DNA of 64,000 bases from Christiangramia crocea (GTDB taxonomy: Bacteria > Bacteroidota > Bacteroidia > Flavobacteriales > Flavobacteriaceae), in contig NZ_JAJSON010000015.1 of assembly GCF_022410465.1 (NCBI RefSeq), positions 39,860-103,859 on the forward strand, written 5' to 3'. Positions 1-8,243 of the stretch are shown one piece after another. Each line of letters starts with the position of its first letter. Positions within the stretch are counted from its first letter, which is position 1. Both the position numbers and the translations under genes were made by a program. The notes beneath the pieces are model-generated. The model saw only the letters and a program-made list of their open reading frames with translations, ran no database searches and was not told where the DNA came from.

Positions 1-1
1 T

Positions 2-721
2 ACCCCTACAAATCGTGAATTGTTTGCACAGGGAACCGGTAACGTATTGTCTGGTTTAATAGGAGGTTTACCAATTACTCAGGTTATTGTAAGGAGTTCT
101 GCGAATATCCAATCTGGAGGTCAAACAAAACTATCTGCTATTTTACATGGATTTCTTTTGTTGATCTCAATTTTAATCATTCCAAATATTCTGAATTACA
201 TTCCACTTTCGGTTTTGGCAGCGATTTTATTCCTGGTTGGATACAAGCTTGCAAAACCGGCACTTTTCAAAGAAATGTATCTGAAGGGTTGGAAGCAGTC
301 TGTTCCTTTTATTGTTACGGTCATAGGAATAGTTTTTGGAGATTTGCTGATAGGAATCAGTTTAGGTTTGTTAGTAGGAATTGTCGTGATCCTTATAAAA
401 AGTTACCAGAATTCTCATTTCCTTCATATTGAAAATGTTGAAGATGGAGGTAAGACTGTGAAAATGACCCTGGCTGAAGAGGTTACTTTTATTAATAAGG
501 GAGCTATTATGAAGGAATTGAATAAGCTTGAAGAGAATTCTTATCTTGTGATGGATGTTAGTAAAACGAGGTATCTGGATAATGATATAGTTGAAATTCT
601 GGATGATTTTAAAGTCAAGGCAGAAGAGAGAAATATCGATATTAAGATAATCTCTGAAAGAGGGATTATAGAAAATCCGAAAAGTTATTACGAGTTTTTC
701 CAGAAACCAAAACCAGCTTAA
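2..721 (+). CDS. SulP-family anion transporter, C-terminal part (5' end outside window)
   Basis: The reading frame is open from the first complete codon (position 2), so the gene starts before the window and only about 240 residues are seen. The stretch beginning PTNRELFAQGTGN, followed by GGLPITQVIVRSSAN, is typical of the SulP (SLC26-like) permease core, and several hydrophobic membrane segments follow. The last ~100 residues are soluble and fit a STAS domain (VTFINKGAIMKEL, then YLVMDVSKTRYLDNDIVEIL). SulP proteins move sulfate, bicarbonate or similar anions across the inner membrane. The next gene is a beta-carbonic anhydrase 69 bp away on the same strand, so bicarbonate is a plausible substrate; that is inference. 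Confidence 0.88.
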   Translation, partial: TPTNRELFAQGTGNVLSGLIGGLPITQVIVRSSANIQSGGQTKLSAILHGFLLLISILIIPNILNYIPLSVLAAILFLVGYKLAKPALFKEMYLKGWKQSVPFIVTVIGIVFGDLLIGISLGLLVGIVVILIKSYQNSHFLHIENVEDGGKTVKMTLAEEVTFINKGAIMKELNKLEENSYLVMDVSKTRYLDNDIVEILDDFKVKAEERNIDIKIISERGIIENPKSYYEFFQKPKPA

Positions 722-790
722 AAGTAAAATCTAAAAGGTATCTGGATACCTTGGAAATTAAATGAAGTTTAAAACCTAAAAAATAAAATT

Positions 791-1414
791 ATGATTAAAG
801 ACATTATAGATAAAGAAAAGCAATCAAAACTTAGCCCGGATGATGTTTTAAAGGATCTTATGGCTGGAAACCAGAGATTCACAGAAAACAAAATGAATGA
901 AAGAGATTATTCCAGCCAGATCCAAAAGACCAGTGGAGGGCAATGGCCCCAGGCGGTTGTATTGAGCTGTATAGACTCAAGGGTTCCCGTTGAAACAGTC
1001 TTTGACCAGGGCGTTGGAGATATATTCGTTGCTCGTGTGGCCGGAAATTTTGAGAATATGGACATACTTGGGAGTATGGAGTATTCCTGTAAGGTGGCCG
1101 GGAGCAAACTTGTATTTGTTCTTGGACATGAAGCATGCGGAGCCGTAAAGGCAGCCTGTGACCATGTGGAGCTTGGAAATATAACCCACTTGCTTAAGAA
1201 TATCGAACCTGCGGTTGACGCTACGGAAACAGATGGGGAAAGAAGTTCGAAAAATGATTCTTTTGTTGCCGATGTGGTAGAGAATAATGTAAAATTAACG
1301 ATGCAAAGAATCAGGGAAAAGAGTCCAATCCTCAAGGAAATGGAAGACAAAGGAGAAATAAAAATAGTAGGCGGGGTTTATTCCATCTCTAACGGTAAAG
1401 TGGCACTTTTATAA
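791..1414 (+). CDS. beta-class carbonic anhydrase
   Basis: Interconverts CO2 and bicarbonate in the cytoplasm. The 207-residue protein has the zinc ligands and active-site dyad of the beta class: Cys60, Asp62 and Arg64 in CIDSRVP, then His113 and Cys116 in LGHEACGAV. Length and motif spacing are normal for the family and no signal peptide is seen. It follows the SulP transporter gene, a pairing known in other bacteria, where the enzyme may supply or use the carried bicarbonate. A strong terminator follows, so the two genes probably form a short transcription unit. Confidence 0.95.
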   Translation: MIKDIIDKEKQSKLSPDDVLKDLMAGNQRFTENKMNERDYSSQIQKTSGGQWPQAVVLSCIDSRVPVETVFDQGVGDIFVARVAGNFENMDILGSMEYSCKVAGSKLVFVLGHEACGAVKAACDHVELGNITHLLKNIEPAVDATETDGERSSKNDSFVADVVENNVKLTMQRIREKSPILKEMEDKGEIKIVGGVYSISNGKVALL

Positions 1415-1471
1415 TTCTCGGATAGATCTTTAGCTGTAGTATGCTAATAGAAAAATGAAAGAGTTTATTAG

Positions 1472-1501
1472 ATCCGGCTGTTAATCCAGCCGGATTTTTT
1501 A
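1472..1501. terminator. rho-independent terminator between convergent genes
   Basis: The perfect 9-bp stem ATCCGGCTG / CAGCCGGAT (1472-1480 and 1487-1495) has a 6-base loop and is followed by a T run on the plus strand. It ends the carbonic anhydrase transcript; its tail touches the stop of the convergent cvpA-like gene. Confidence 0.85.
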
Positions 1502-2029
1502 TATAAAATCTTCCTCTTCATCATCATTTAAAAGATCCCTTTCCTTTACCTGTTTTATGATTGAAGGCAGTATTATCGGGGCAATGCCTTCTACGGGTTC
1601 ATAAAGTACCGATTCTTCTATGGTTCTGTCTTCCACGATCTCTATCCTTTCATTCGTAGCCTTAAAGAACATAATGATCACACTGGCCACAAAGGCTGAT
1701 TTCAGTATTCCAAAAACACCGCCGAGCAGTTTGTTCACCACTCCTAAAGCGGCAAAAGCCGCAACTTTGGTTAACATCCTACCGGCAAGGGAGACCAGGA
1801 AGACAATAAGGATAAAAGTAACAGCAAAACTGATAAGGTTTATATACTGTGGTTTCCATTCTACCTGGTTGGAGAGAAAGTCTCCAAGAAAATGGGAGAA
1901 GTGTACGGCGCCGTATATTCCGGCCACAATCCCTACCAGCGAAGCCAGTTCGGCCAGCAGTCCCCTGAAGAAGCCCCGTACCAGTCCGTACAGAAGCACA
2001 AGGCTTAAGATAATATCCACGGTATTCAT
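1499..2029 (-). CDS. CvpA-family membrane protein
   Basis: 176-residue protein with four hydrophobic segments. It opens with the typical CvpA pattern: VDIILSLVLLYGLVRGFFRGLLAE, then a segment with GIVAGIYGAV, and VVNKLLGGVFGILKSAF before the last helix. The C-terminal tail is acidic and cytoplasmic. CvpA proteins are linked to colicin V production and envelope resistance in enterobacteria; the molecular role is not settled. The gene stands alone, divergent from the gene at 2075. Confidence 0.88.
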   Translation of the reverse strand: MNTVDIILSLVLLYGLVRGFFRGLLAELASLVGIVAGIYGAVHFSHFLGDFLSNQVEWKPQYINLISFAVTFILIVFLVSLAGRMLTKVAAFAALGVVNKLLGGVFGILKSAFVASVIIMFFKATNERIEIVEDRTIEESVLYEPVEGIAPIILPSIIKQVKERDLLNDDEEEDFI

Positions 2030-2062
2030 ATATCAAATATAACAATTATTAAATCTAGATGG

Positions 2063-2070
2063 TATCTTTG
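2063..2070 (+). promoter_or_regulatory. candidate -7 box (TATCTTTG), leaderless arrangement
   Basis: TATCTTTG matches the Bacteroidota -7 consensus TAnnTTTG exactly and lies only 4 bases before the ATG at 2075. Transcription would begin at or next to the start codon, giving a leaderless mRNA. A clear TTTG -33 element is not seen. Confidence 0.5.
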
Positions 2071-2074
2071 CAGC

Positions 2075-2428
2075 ATGGCAAGAGATGAACAATTAAAAGA
2101 GAGGTGGGAGAAGGTCCAAAAAAAACTTTCTACCCAGTTTGCTGATGGAGAATTAATGGAGCTGGATGCTATAATTTATCTTATTGGAGTACAGGAATTA
2201 GGGCAGCCTCACCGACGATATAAAAAGGACCATAAGATAGATCTTATGCATGTAGCTATTTGTACATTGCTGGAGCCATATGGTTATTATGAATTCGATT
2301 TTTATGATGACGAAGGCTGGCCACATTTCAAGGTCAAGGAAGAGTTACCGGTACTTAAAGCCGGGGAGCAGACGGTTCTCATGAAAGAAGCTATAGTGCA
2401 TTATTTTCTTGAAAAAGAATATATTTAG
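2075..2428 (+). CDS. conserved hypothetical protein (117 aa)
   Basis: Small soluble acidic protein without signal peptide or membrane segment. It begins with a charged helix (ARDEQLKERWEKVQKKL) and contains IIYLIGVQELG and a YYEFDFYDDEGWPHF region. It looks like a small conserved protein of Flavobacteriia, but I do not recognise a domain with known function. It is followed after 3 bp by a membrane-protein gene, so the two are probably cotranscribed. The start is supported by the -7 box just upstream. Confidence 0.75.
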   Translation: MARDEQLKERWEKVQKKLSTQFADGELMELDAIIYLIGVQELGQPHRRYKKDHKIDLMHVAICTLLEPYGYYEFDFYDDEGWPHFKVKEELPVLKAGEQTVLMKEAIVHYFLEKEYI

Positions 2429-2431
2429 TAG

Positions 2432-3136
2432 ATGGTGCCACTTTTGTATTTTCTTTCCTTTCCCGGAGATAGCGGGCCTATCTATCAGGAGACTATACCC
2501 GGAAGACTGCCTGTAGAACCTTTCAATACCTACAGTAATCTGTTCTTTCTTATTATTATCATTTATTTTTCCGTAAGGGTTTATAGTGACTACAAGAATC
2601 ACCGATTCCTCGCCTGGAGTCTCCCCATTCTTTTTCTGGGATTTATAGGGGGGACAGTCTATCATGCAACGCGCAGCCATGATGTATGGATGTATATGGA
2701 CTGGCTTCCGATTGTTGTTCTAAGCCTGGCTGTGTCAGTCTACTATACTATTAAACTAAAAGTTACCTGGAAAAACAGGTTGCTTCTCATAATGATTATC
2801 CTGTTTTTGGTTTTCGGAATAAGGCTGATCCCATGGGCACAAAGTCTTAAGACTTCAATTGGTTACCTGGGAACTGCACTTGGGCTGTTACTGCCTATTC
2901 TAACCTATTTCTATACTACCAAACTCTATCATTGGGGTTATATACTTCTGGCCTTTTTGAGTTTTGGCTTTGCCTTAGGTTTCAGGATCCTGGACAGGTT
3001 TATTTATCTTATGCCGATGGGGACACACTGGTTGTGGCATTGCTTTGGTGCCTTATCGGTTTTCTTCCTTATTAACTATATATACCACGATAAATTGCCT
3101 TCTGAAAATAGTGGCAAACCAGTGAAAACCGAATAA
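2432..3136 (+). CDS. ceramidase-like (CREST-type) integral membrane protein
   Basis: 234 residues with about seven hydrophobic segments. The pattern fits the alkaline ceramidase/CREST membrane-hydrolase superfamily: an early PVEPFNTYSNLFF, then GTVYHATRSHDVWMYMDWLPI, and a late GTHWLWHCFGALSVFF that supplies the paired histidines of the metal site. In this superfamily Ser, Asp and three His form a zinc hydrolase site in the membrane. The substrate here is unknown; Bacteroidota make sphingolipids, so a lipid amide is possible. It follows the 117-aa gene with a 3-bp gap. Confidence 0.7.
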   Translation: MVPLLYFLSFPGDSGPIYQETIPGRLPVEPFNTYSNLFFLIIIIYFSVRVYSDYKNHRFLAWSLPILFLGFIGGTVYHATRSHDVWMYMDWLPIVVLSLAVSVYYTIKLKVTWKNRLLLIMIILFLVFGIRLIPWAQSLKTSIGYLGTALGLLLPILTYFYTTKLYHWGYILLAFLSFGFALGFRILDRFIYLMPMGTHWLWHCFGALSVFFLINYIYHDKLPSENSGKPVKTE

Positions 3137-3172
3137 GCCTTTATTATGGGCCGGTTTAGGATTAAATTTTAT

Positions 3173-3180
3173 TAAATTTG
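3173..3180 (+). promoter_or_regulatory. candidate pheS promoter -7 box (TAAATTTG)
   Basis: Exact match to TAnnTTTG, 22 bases before the pheS ATG. No convincing -33 TTTG at the usual spacing was found. Confidence 0.5.
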
Positions 3181-3202
3181 CGCTTCCGAAAAGAAATCAC
3201 CT

Positions 3203-4222
3203 ATGATCGATAAAATTAAAGGGCATATTGCTGAGGTTGAAAGATTTAATGCTAATACGAAAGACGAAATCGAAGCTTTTCGAATCCAATATCTTGGAAA
3301 AAAAGGCATTTTGAATGAGTTCTTCGCAGAGTTCAAAAACGTTCCTAATGAGCAGAAAAAGGAATTTGGTCAGGTCGTGAACGAACTTAAAACAGTTGCC
3401 CAGGAAAAGGTAAACTTTCTCAAAGAAGAACTGGAAAAGACTCAGGAAGAAAAAGGTGTGTATGGAGATCTTTCCAGGCCGGCAGAACCGGTAGAAATAG
3501 GTTCACGTCATCCAATATCTATAGTTAGGAACCAGATTACCGAGATCTTTTCTAATATTGGCTTCAACGTATCTGAAGGTCCCGAAATGGAAGATGACTG
3601 GCATAACTTTACGGCCCTGAACCTTCCGGAATACCATCCGGCAAGGGATATGCAGGATACTTTCTTTATTCAAACCGATCCCGATATTCTGTTAAGAACG
3701 CATACTTCATCGGTGCAGGTAAGATATATGGAAGAGAATAAGCCACCAATCAGGACAATCTCTCCAGGCAGGGTGTTCAGAAATGAAGCCATCTCGGCCA
3801 GATCTCATTGTATTTTCCATCAGGTGGAAGGCCTTTATATAGATAAGGATGTTTCTTTTGCAGATCTTAAGCAAACTATCCTATATTTTACTAAGCAGCT
3901 CTTCGGAAAATCAAAAATTCGCCTGAGACCCTCATATTTTCCTTTTACCGAGCCAAGTGCCGAAGTGGATGTGTACTGGGGCCTGGAGACAGAAACCGAT
4001 TACAGGATCACCAAAGGTACCGGCTGGCTGGAGATTATGGGCTGTGGGATGGTAGATCCCAACGTATTAAGGAACTGTAATATAGATCCGAAGGAATATT
4101 CCGGTTTCGCATTTGGAATGGGTATAGAAAGGATCGCTATGCTGTTGTATCAGATAGAAGATATAAGAATGTTCTATGAGAACGATCTGCGTTTCCTGGA
4201 ACAGTTCAAATCGGCTTTGTAG
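3203..4222 (+). CDS. pheS: phenylalanine-tRNA ligase alpha subunit
   Basis: Catalytic alpha subunit of the alpha2beta2 class II enzyme that charges tRNA-Phe. The 339-residue protein has an N-terminal coiled coil (residues ~1-90) that binds tRNA. The class II core follows: [36 protein letters not shown] (motif 1-2 region), [24 protein letters not shown] (motif 2) and [16 protein letters not shown] (motif 3). Length is normal. pheT is not adjacent here, as is common in Bacteroidota. A small membrane ORF overlaps the stop codon by one base. Confidence 0.97.
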   Translation: MIDKIKGHIAEVERFNANTKDEIEAFRIQYLGKKGILNEFFAEFKNVPNEQKKEFGQVVNELKTVAQEKVNFLKEELEKTQEEKGVYGDLSRPAEPVEIGSRHPISIVRNQITEIFSNIGFNVSEGPEMEDDWHNFTALNLPEYHPARDMQDTFFIQTDPDILLRTHTSSVQVRYMEENKPPIRTISPGRVFRNEAISARSHCIFHQVEGLYIDKDVSFADLKQTILYFTKQLFGKSKIRLRPSYFPFTEPSAEVDVYWGLETETDYRITKGTGWLEIMGCGMVDPNVLRNCNIDPKEYSGFAFGMGIERIAMLLYQIEDIRMFYENDLRFLEQFKSAL

Positions 4223-4398
4223 TGAAGAAAAATGGGATCATAATACTTGCAATAATGGTCATAGCGGCAATCCTCTATGCTACTTTTGTAATTGCACTTA
4301 TCAAAATTACTCTTGGTCTCATCTTAATAGCTATAACAATACTACTGGTATGGTTAATCTGGATTAAGATCAAAAGGAAAACGGAAGATAGATTTTGA
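4222..4398 (+). CDS. small two-helix membrane protein, GTG start (58 aa)
   Basis: A short frame begins with GTG in the overlap TAGTG with the pheS stop and ends with TGA at 4396-4398. It encodes about 58 residues: two hydrophobic helices (IIILAIMVIAAILYATFVIAL and ITLGLILIAITILLVWLIW) followed by a basic tail IKIKRKTEDRF. The positive-inside pattern and tight coupling at both ends (pheS upstream, a TTG-started gene downstream) support a real translated gene. Function unknown. Confidence 0.6.
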   Translation: MKKNGIIILAIMVIAAILYATFVIALIKITLGLILIAITILLVWLIWIKIKRKTEDRF

Positions 4399-4790
4399 AA
4401 AAGGATATTGAAATCCCCCAGGTAAAAGAGGTTTATGTAGCTGCTGTAAAGGAATTCAATGAAGAGTTCCAGTCAGATGAGTGGAATGTATACCTGATCA
4501 ATAATTCGGAAATAGAACTTGAGATGGTACTTATCGTTTCCAGAGGTTATGATAAAAAAAGGGAGACTTCAGTCATGAGACATAAGATTGAAAAGCTGCC
4601 TTCAAAAAACTTCGCAAAAGTAGAATTCATCCAGGATGAGGTCCTGGCTCTGAACAATGAATTCAGAATAAGTTATTTTTCTGATTCAAAAATGTTCGAT
4701 AAAAAGTTCACTTTTAAGAAGGACAGTATTAAAGAGAGGGCGCTTGGCGAAATCCCATTAATTCCCAGGCCGGGTATCCTGGCCGGGTAA
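4395..4790 (+). CDS. conserved hypothetical protein, TTG start (131 aa)
   Basis: The frame starts with TTG inside the last codons of the small membrane ORF and runs 131 residues. It is a soluble, mainly beta-type protein with WNVYLINNSEIELEMVLIVSRGYD and ends PLIPRPGILAG. The opening KKDIEIPQVKEVYVAAVKE and overall layout look like a conserved small Flavobacteriia protein of unknown role. Overlapping starts suggest translational coupling in a pheS-58aa-131aa operon that ends at the terminator near 4810. Confidence 0.7.
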   Translation: MKKDIEIPQVKEVYVAAVKEFNEEFQSDEWNVYLINNSEIELEMVLIVSRGYDKKRETSVMRHKIEKLPSKNFAKVEFIQDEVLALNNEFRISYFSDSKMFDKKFTFKKDSIKERALGEIPLIPRPGILAG

Positions 4791-4809
4791 AGGATATAAA
4801 TGAGCTATA

Positions 4810-4843
4810 AAAAAGGCCCTGCAGTGAATGCAGGGCCTTTTTT
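4810..4843. terminator. strong bidirectional terminator
   Basis: Stem AAAAGGCCCTGCA / TGCAGGGCCTTTT with the short loop GTGAA, A-rich on one side and T-rich on the other, between the convergent genes ending at 4790 and 4863. It can end transcription from both sides. Confidence 0.9.
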
Positions 4844-4862
4844 ATTAAACTAAATATAACTT

Positions 4863-5534
4863 TTAGTGCTCGTGTTCGTGATCAGAGTGATCAGTGTACT
4901 GGCCGGTTATCTCCTGTTCCGGATTCTCTATAATGATTTCTCCTTCCACAACAAGATTATTGTGTTCAAGATCATTATTGAATTCCATAGTGAATCCGTT
5001 ATTTAAAATTAGATCACCCGTAACTATCAAAGTCCCGTTCAGGTTTAAATGACCGCCGTAATTGATTGTGAGGTCCTGTGGCTCTTCGTATGTACCAACC
5101 ATCATAAATCCGGTTAGGTTTAATTCTCCGGAATGACGGATGTTAACTGATTTTTCAACGTTAAGTTCACCACAGATTGAAAGTATACCTCCAACGTTCA
5201 GCTTGTTAAGTTCAACAAGGCCGCCATATTCTTGAGGGTCAGATGAATGCGGTACCACAAGATTCTTTGAGCCAGTATATTCATCTAGGTCTGCGCAAAT
5301 TTCGTGACCTTCAATCATCCAGTCTGGATTATGAATGGCGATCATCCAGTCCGGATTGTGGATAGCGATCATCCAGTCTGGATTATGGATCTTAGAAGTT
5401 ACCTCATCGGTCTTGGTTTTCTCTTTAGAAATTGAAAGTTCTTCGACCTGGATCTCTTCAGAAACACTGTCTGTTTGACAGCCAGTTAAGGCCATGACTA
5501 AAGACAGGCATAAAACTAATAGTTTTTTGTTCAT
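4863..5534 (-). CDS. lipoprotein with nonapeptide tandem repeats and beta-helix-like body
   Basis: 223 residues beginning with a lipoprotein signal (KLLVLCLSLVMALTGC, lipid Cys at about residue 19). Residues ~51-77 hold three copies of a nine-residue unit, HNPDWMIAI, with the last ending in EG. The rest is a regular chain of short beta segments (LNVGGILSICGELNVEKSV, INYGGHLNLNGTLIV), as in parallel beta-helix or bactofilin-like folds. The C-terminus is His-rich (DHSDHEHEH), which could bind metal. It is a single-gene unit between a terminator and gpsA. I know no named family that fits; surface or periplasmic location is inferred from the lipobox. Confidence 0.7.
   Translation of the reverse strand: MNKKLLVLCLSLVMALTGCQTDSVSEEIQVEELSISKEKTKTDEVTSKIHNPDWMIAIHNPDWMIAIHNPDWMIEGHEICADLDEYTGSKNLVVPHSSDPQEYGGLVELNKLNVGGILSICGELNVEKSVNIRHSGELNLTGFMMVGTYEEPQDLTINYGGHLNLNGTLIVTGDLILNNGFTMEFNNDLEHNNLVVEGEIIIENPEQEITGQYTDHSDHEHEH
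5314..5394. repeat. three 27-bp in-frame tandem repeats
   Basis: Units at 5314-5340, 5341-5367 and 5368-5394 differ at only a few bases and encode the HNPDWMIAI copies of the lipoprotein on the minus strand. Near-identical DNA copies suggest recent slippage or recombination and a length-variable locus. Confidence 0.9.
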
Positions 5535-5666
5535 GATTACTTTGGTTAATTATAGATTTGGTAGTGTAAAAGTAATACATAAATTAACATATCTTGCAAA
5601 AAAGAACGTCAAAATGTATATAAACCAGAAACTTATAGTGTTAAACGTAAGAAAAAAACTACAATA

Positions 5667-6662
5667 TTAATCTAATTTATCTACCAATTTGTTAAAAACC
5701 TTCTTAGGATTCTTGCCTTCGTAGAGTATAGCATAGACGGCATTGATGATAGGAGTTTTGGCTTTTTTTTCTTTATTTATTTTATAGGCACTTTCGGTAG
5801 CATAATATCCTTCTGCTACCATACTCATTTCCATTTGAGCACTTTTTACCGTATATCCTTTCCCTATCATGTTGCCAAACATTCGGTTTCGGCTAAAAAT
5901 AGAATAACCAGTAACCAGAAGATCTCCCAGATACGCCGAATCATTGATATTCCTTTTCATTTTATGGACTTTCTTGATGAACTTCTTCATTTCCCTAATT
6001 GCATTGCTCATCAAAACACTCTGAAAGTTGTCTCCATATCCCAGGCCATGCGCTATCCCGGCAGCAATGGCATATATATTCTTTAACACGGCAGCGTATT
6101 CGGTGCCTATAACATCGTCGCTTATTTTACAGGTGATATAGTCACTTCCCAGATAACCCGCCACTATTTCAGCCTTTTTTTCATCCAGGCAGGCAACGGT
6201 AAGATAGGAAAGTCTTTCCAGAGCGACTTCTTCTGCATGACATGGCCCTGTGAGTACCCCAATATTTTCCATGGGCACATCAAAATACTGGTTGAAATGT
6301 TCGCCTACGATGAGACTGGTTTCGGGAACAATACCTTTGATGGCCGAAAATACAACCTTATCCTTTAATGGCATATGAAGTTTATCTAGTTCACGCTTTA
6401 GGAATGCAGAGGGAATGGCGAAAATAATATATTCAGAAGCTTCAACTACTTCATTGATGTCGTTACTGAGGTTGAGCTGGTCTACATCAAACTCTACAGA
6501 ACTAAGATAATTAGGGTTGTGGTCCTGCTTTTTAATATGTTCAATGGCGTACACGCTGCGCATATACCAGTTCACCTTTTCCAGGTTTTCACACAACATT
6601 TTTACTATGGCTGTGGCCCAGCTACCACCACCAATCACACCAAAACTTGGGGTTCTATCCAT
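5667..6662 (-). CDS. gpsA: NAD(P)-dependent glycerol-3-phosphate dehydrogenase
   Basis: Makes sn-glycerol 3-phosphate from dihydroxyacetone phosphate for phospholipid synthesis. The 331-residue cytoplasmic protein has the Rossmann motif FGVIGGGSWATAI near the N-terminus, then FAIPSAFLKREL, GVLTGPCHAEEVA and VIGTEYAAVLKNIYAIAAGIAHGLGYGDN, which contains the catalytic Lys. Length and order of motifs are normal. It stands alone, with a 356-bp intergenic region upstream. Confidence 0.95.
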   Translation of the reverse strand: MDRTPSFGVIGGGSWATAIVKMLCENLEKVNWYMRSVYAIEHIKKQDHNPNYLSSVEFDVDQLNLSNDINEVVEASEYIIFAIPSAFLKRELDKLHMPLKDKVVFSAIKGIVPETSLIVGEHFNQYFDVPMENIGVLTGPCHAEEVALERLSYLTVACLDEKKAEIVAGYLGSDYITCKISDDVIGTEYAAVLKNIYAIAAGIAHGLGYGDNFQSVLMSNAIREMKKFIKKVHKMKRNINDSAYLGDLLVTGYSIFSRNRMFGNMIGKGYTVKSAQMEMSMVAEGYYATESAYKINKEKKAKTPIINAVYAILYEGKNPKKVFNKLVDKLD

Positions 6663-7018
6663 ATGATTTCATTCTGTGTTTCAAAAATAGTCAAATTTAC
6701 AGGTATTTAAAGTTTTTCGTTTTTTTTCGTGGAATTTATTGGGAATTCTTCAATAAAAGCCACTTAAAACTTTAACAGTATAAGCTTCTTAAACATGCAA
6801 TCTAACAGATCTAATTTCGTTATCTAATTGTTCTTCCTGTTCATCTTTTCATGAAGAACATTTTCTTAGTTTTTTTGGTTGGTTATTTAGTTGAAAAAAC
6901 CGTTTCGTGAGAGGCGGTTTTTTTAATTTCAGAGGCTTTTTTGAAAACTTTAGCAGTGGTGCTTACCAATAACTAGGAACGCTTTTGTACATTTAAGTAC
7001 TAACACTAAAGAATTGAG
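6663..7018. other. intergenic region without a gene
   Basis: 356 bases between the divergent gpsA and BON-LysM genes. I see no ORF. It is A+T rich and contains the hairpin listed at 6894-6924; the rest should hold the two promoters. A hairpin with a T run well upstream of the next gene could mean a short untranslated RNA, but nothing else supports that. Confidence 0.5.
6894..6924 (+). terminator. terminator-like hairpin
   Basis: AAAAAACCGTTTC and GAGGCGGTTTTTT pair around the loop GTGA (with two G-T pairs) and end in a T run. There is no plus-strand gene just upstream, so it may end a small RNA or block read-through. Confidence 0.55.
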
Positions 7019-7522
7019 ATGGGAATATTTTCTTTTATTAAAGATGCAGGAAAAAGGATCTTTGGGCTGGACAAGGCCAGAACCCAGGGTGCCGGGAAGA
7101 CTGATAAACTTGAAAAGGAAGAAAGAAAGGAAAATGAAAAAGCTGCCCGAAAGCTGGAGCAGACAATTTTTGATCTGAATCTAAAAGTGGAAGATCTAAA
7201 AATTAGTATTGAGGATGATATGGCAGTGGTCTCAGGAAAAGCCCTGGACCAGTCAACCCGGGAAAAGATAATTCTGGTAGTTGGAAATTCAGAAGGGATT
7301 GCCCAGGTAGATGACAGGTTGGATGTAGAGAATGCAGAGCCGGAAGCAGTTTTTCATACGGTTGAAAGGGGTGATACCTTAAGTAAAATCTCAAAAGAAC
7401 ATTATGGCGATCCAAATCAGTATCCGTTGATTTTTGAAGCGAATAAACCAATGTTACAGGATCCGGATAAAATATACCCGGGACAGGTATTAAGAATACC
7501 GCCACTGGACCCTAAAAGATAA
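7019..7522 (+). CDS. BON and LysM domain protein
   Basis: 167 residues, similar in plan to YgaU/LysM small proteins. A short N-terminal segment (MGIFSFIKDAGKRIFGLD) is followed by a charged helix. A BON domain lies at ~55-105 (LKISIEDDMAVVSGKALDQ then VGNSEGIAQVDDRLDV), and a C-terminal LysM at ~115-164 (HTVERGDTLSKISKEHYGD, IYPGQVLRIP). LysM binds peptidoglycan and BON binds membranes or ligands; proteins of this plan respond to osmotic or potassium stress in E. coli. No signal peptide is evident. Confidence 0.85.
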   Translation: MGIFSFIKDAGKRIFGLDKARTQGAGKTDKLEKEERKENEKAARKLEQTIFDLNLKVEDLKISIEDDMAVVSGKALDQSTREKIILVVGNSEGIAQVDDRLDVENAEPEAVFHTVERGDTLSKISKEHYGDPNQYPLIFEANKPMLQDPDKIYPGQVLRIPPLDPKR

Positions 7523-7656
7523 AAAAGACTGTTTAAGAATTTTGAGAATGTTAAACTGAGAGCAGTCGACGTTCTATAGCTTGTAGTTCCACCATGAAAA
7601 AAGTAGGATCAATCAGCTGAAATGAATATTCAAAACAGGTTTTTAAACAGTCTTTT
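7523..7656. repeat. intergenic element with 14-bp inverted ends
   Basis: AAAAGACTGTTTAA at 7523-7536 is exactly inverted at 7643-7656, and shorter inner segments (TTTTGA / TCAAAA) also pair. The 106-bp interior includes ACTGAGAGCAGTCGA, resembling the intergenic repeat family of Flavobacteriia seen again near 17764. It fills the whole gap between the convergent LysM and nadD genes. It may be a miniature inverted-repeat element or a large bidirectional terminator. Confidence 0.55.
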
Positions 7657-7658
7657 AC

Positions 7659-8243
7659 CTATTTATAAAAATTCATTTCATCTATATATTCCCACACTTT
7701 AGTATCCAGTAATGGTCTTACATTTTTGGAAGCTTTGATCGATTTCCTTATGAAGGTAGCAGAGATCTCTATTACCGGAGCATCGATCTTCTTTATTTTT
7801 GGATTATCCCTGAACTCAGGAGCCATGGAGCCCGAAGCTATTCTTGGGTAAACATAGATCTCATGATTTTCCAGTATTACCTCATAATTCTTCCATTTAT
7901 GGAAGTTTTTCAGGTTGTCTTCTCCCATAATAAGACAGAACTGATTTGTTGGAAATTTTTCCTGAAGATGTACCAGCGTGTTGACCGTATAATTAGGTTG
8001 CGGAAGACCAAATTCTATGTTACTGGGTTTGAGTTTTTCGTAAGTCTCACAGGCTCTGTAAACCATTTCCAGCCGATGATGATTTTCCAGTAAACTGTTT
8101 TTCTTTTTATGCGGATTGTGAGGGGTCACCACGAGCCATACTTCTTCAAGGTCCGAGTATTCCGCCATATGATTGGCGATGATCAGATGCCCGGTATGTA
8201 TAGGATTAAAAGTCCCAAAGAAAAGTCCTACTTTTCTATTCAT
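7659..8243 (-). CDS. nadD: nicotinate-nucleotide adenylyltransferase
   Basis: Converts nicotinate mononucleotide and ATP to deamido-NAD in NAD synthesis. The 194-residue protein has the nucleotidyltransferase signature GTFNPIHTGH (residues 10-19) and the C-terminal EISATFIRKS motif (ISxTxxR). Length is normal. It overlaps the end of gmk by 4 bp and is the last gene of the yicC-gmk-nadD operon, an order common in Bacteroidota. Confidence 0.96.
   Translation of the reverse strand: MNRKVGLFFGTFNPIHTGHLIIANHMAEYSDLEEVWLVVTPHNPHKKKNSLLENHHRLEMVYRACETYEKLKPSNIEFGLPQPNYTVNTLVHLQEKFPTNQFCLIMGEDNLKNFHKWKNYEVILENHEIYVYPRIASGSMAPEFRDNPKIKKIDAPVIEISATFIRKSIKASKNVRPLLDTKVWEYIDEMNFYK

Noticed and set aside
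907..1350. 147-aa ORF opposite the carbonic anhydrase
   Set aside because: Antisense shadow of a well-supported gene with no domain features.
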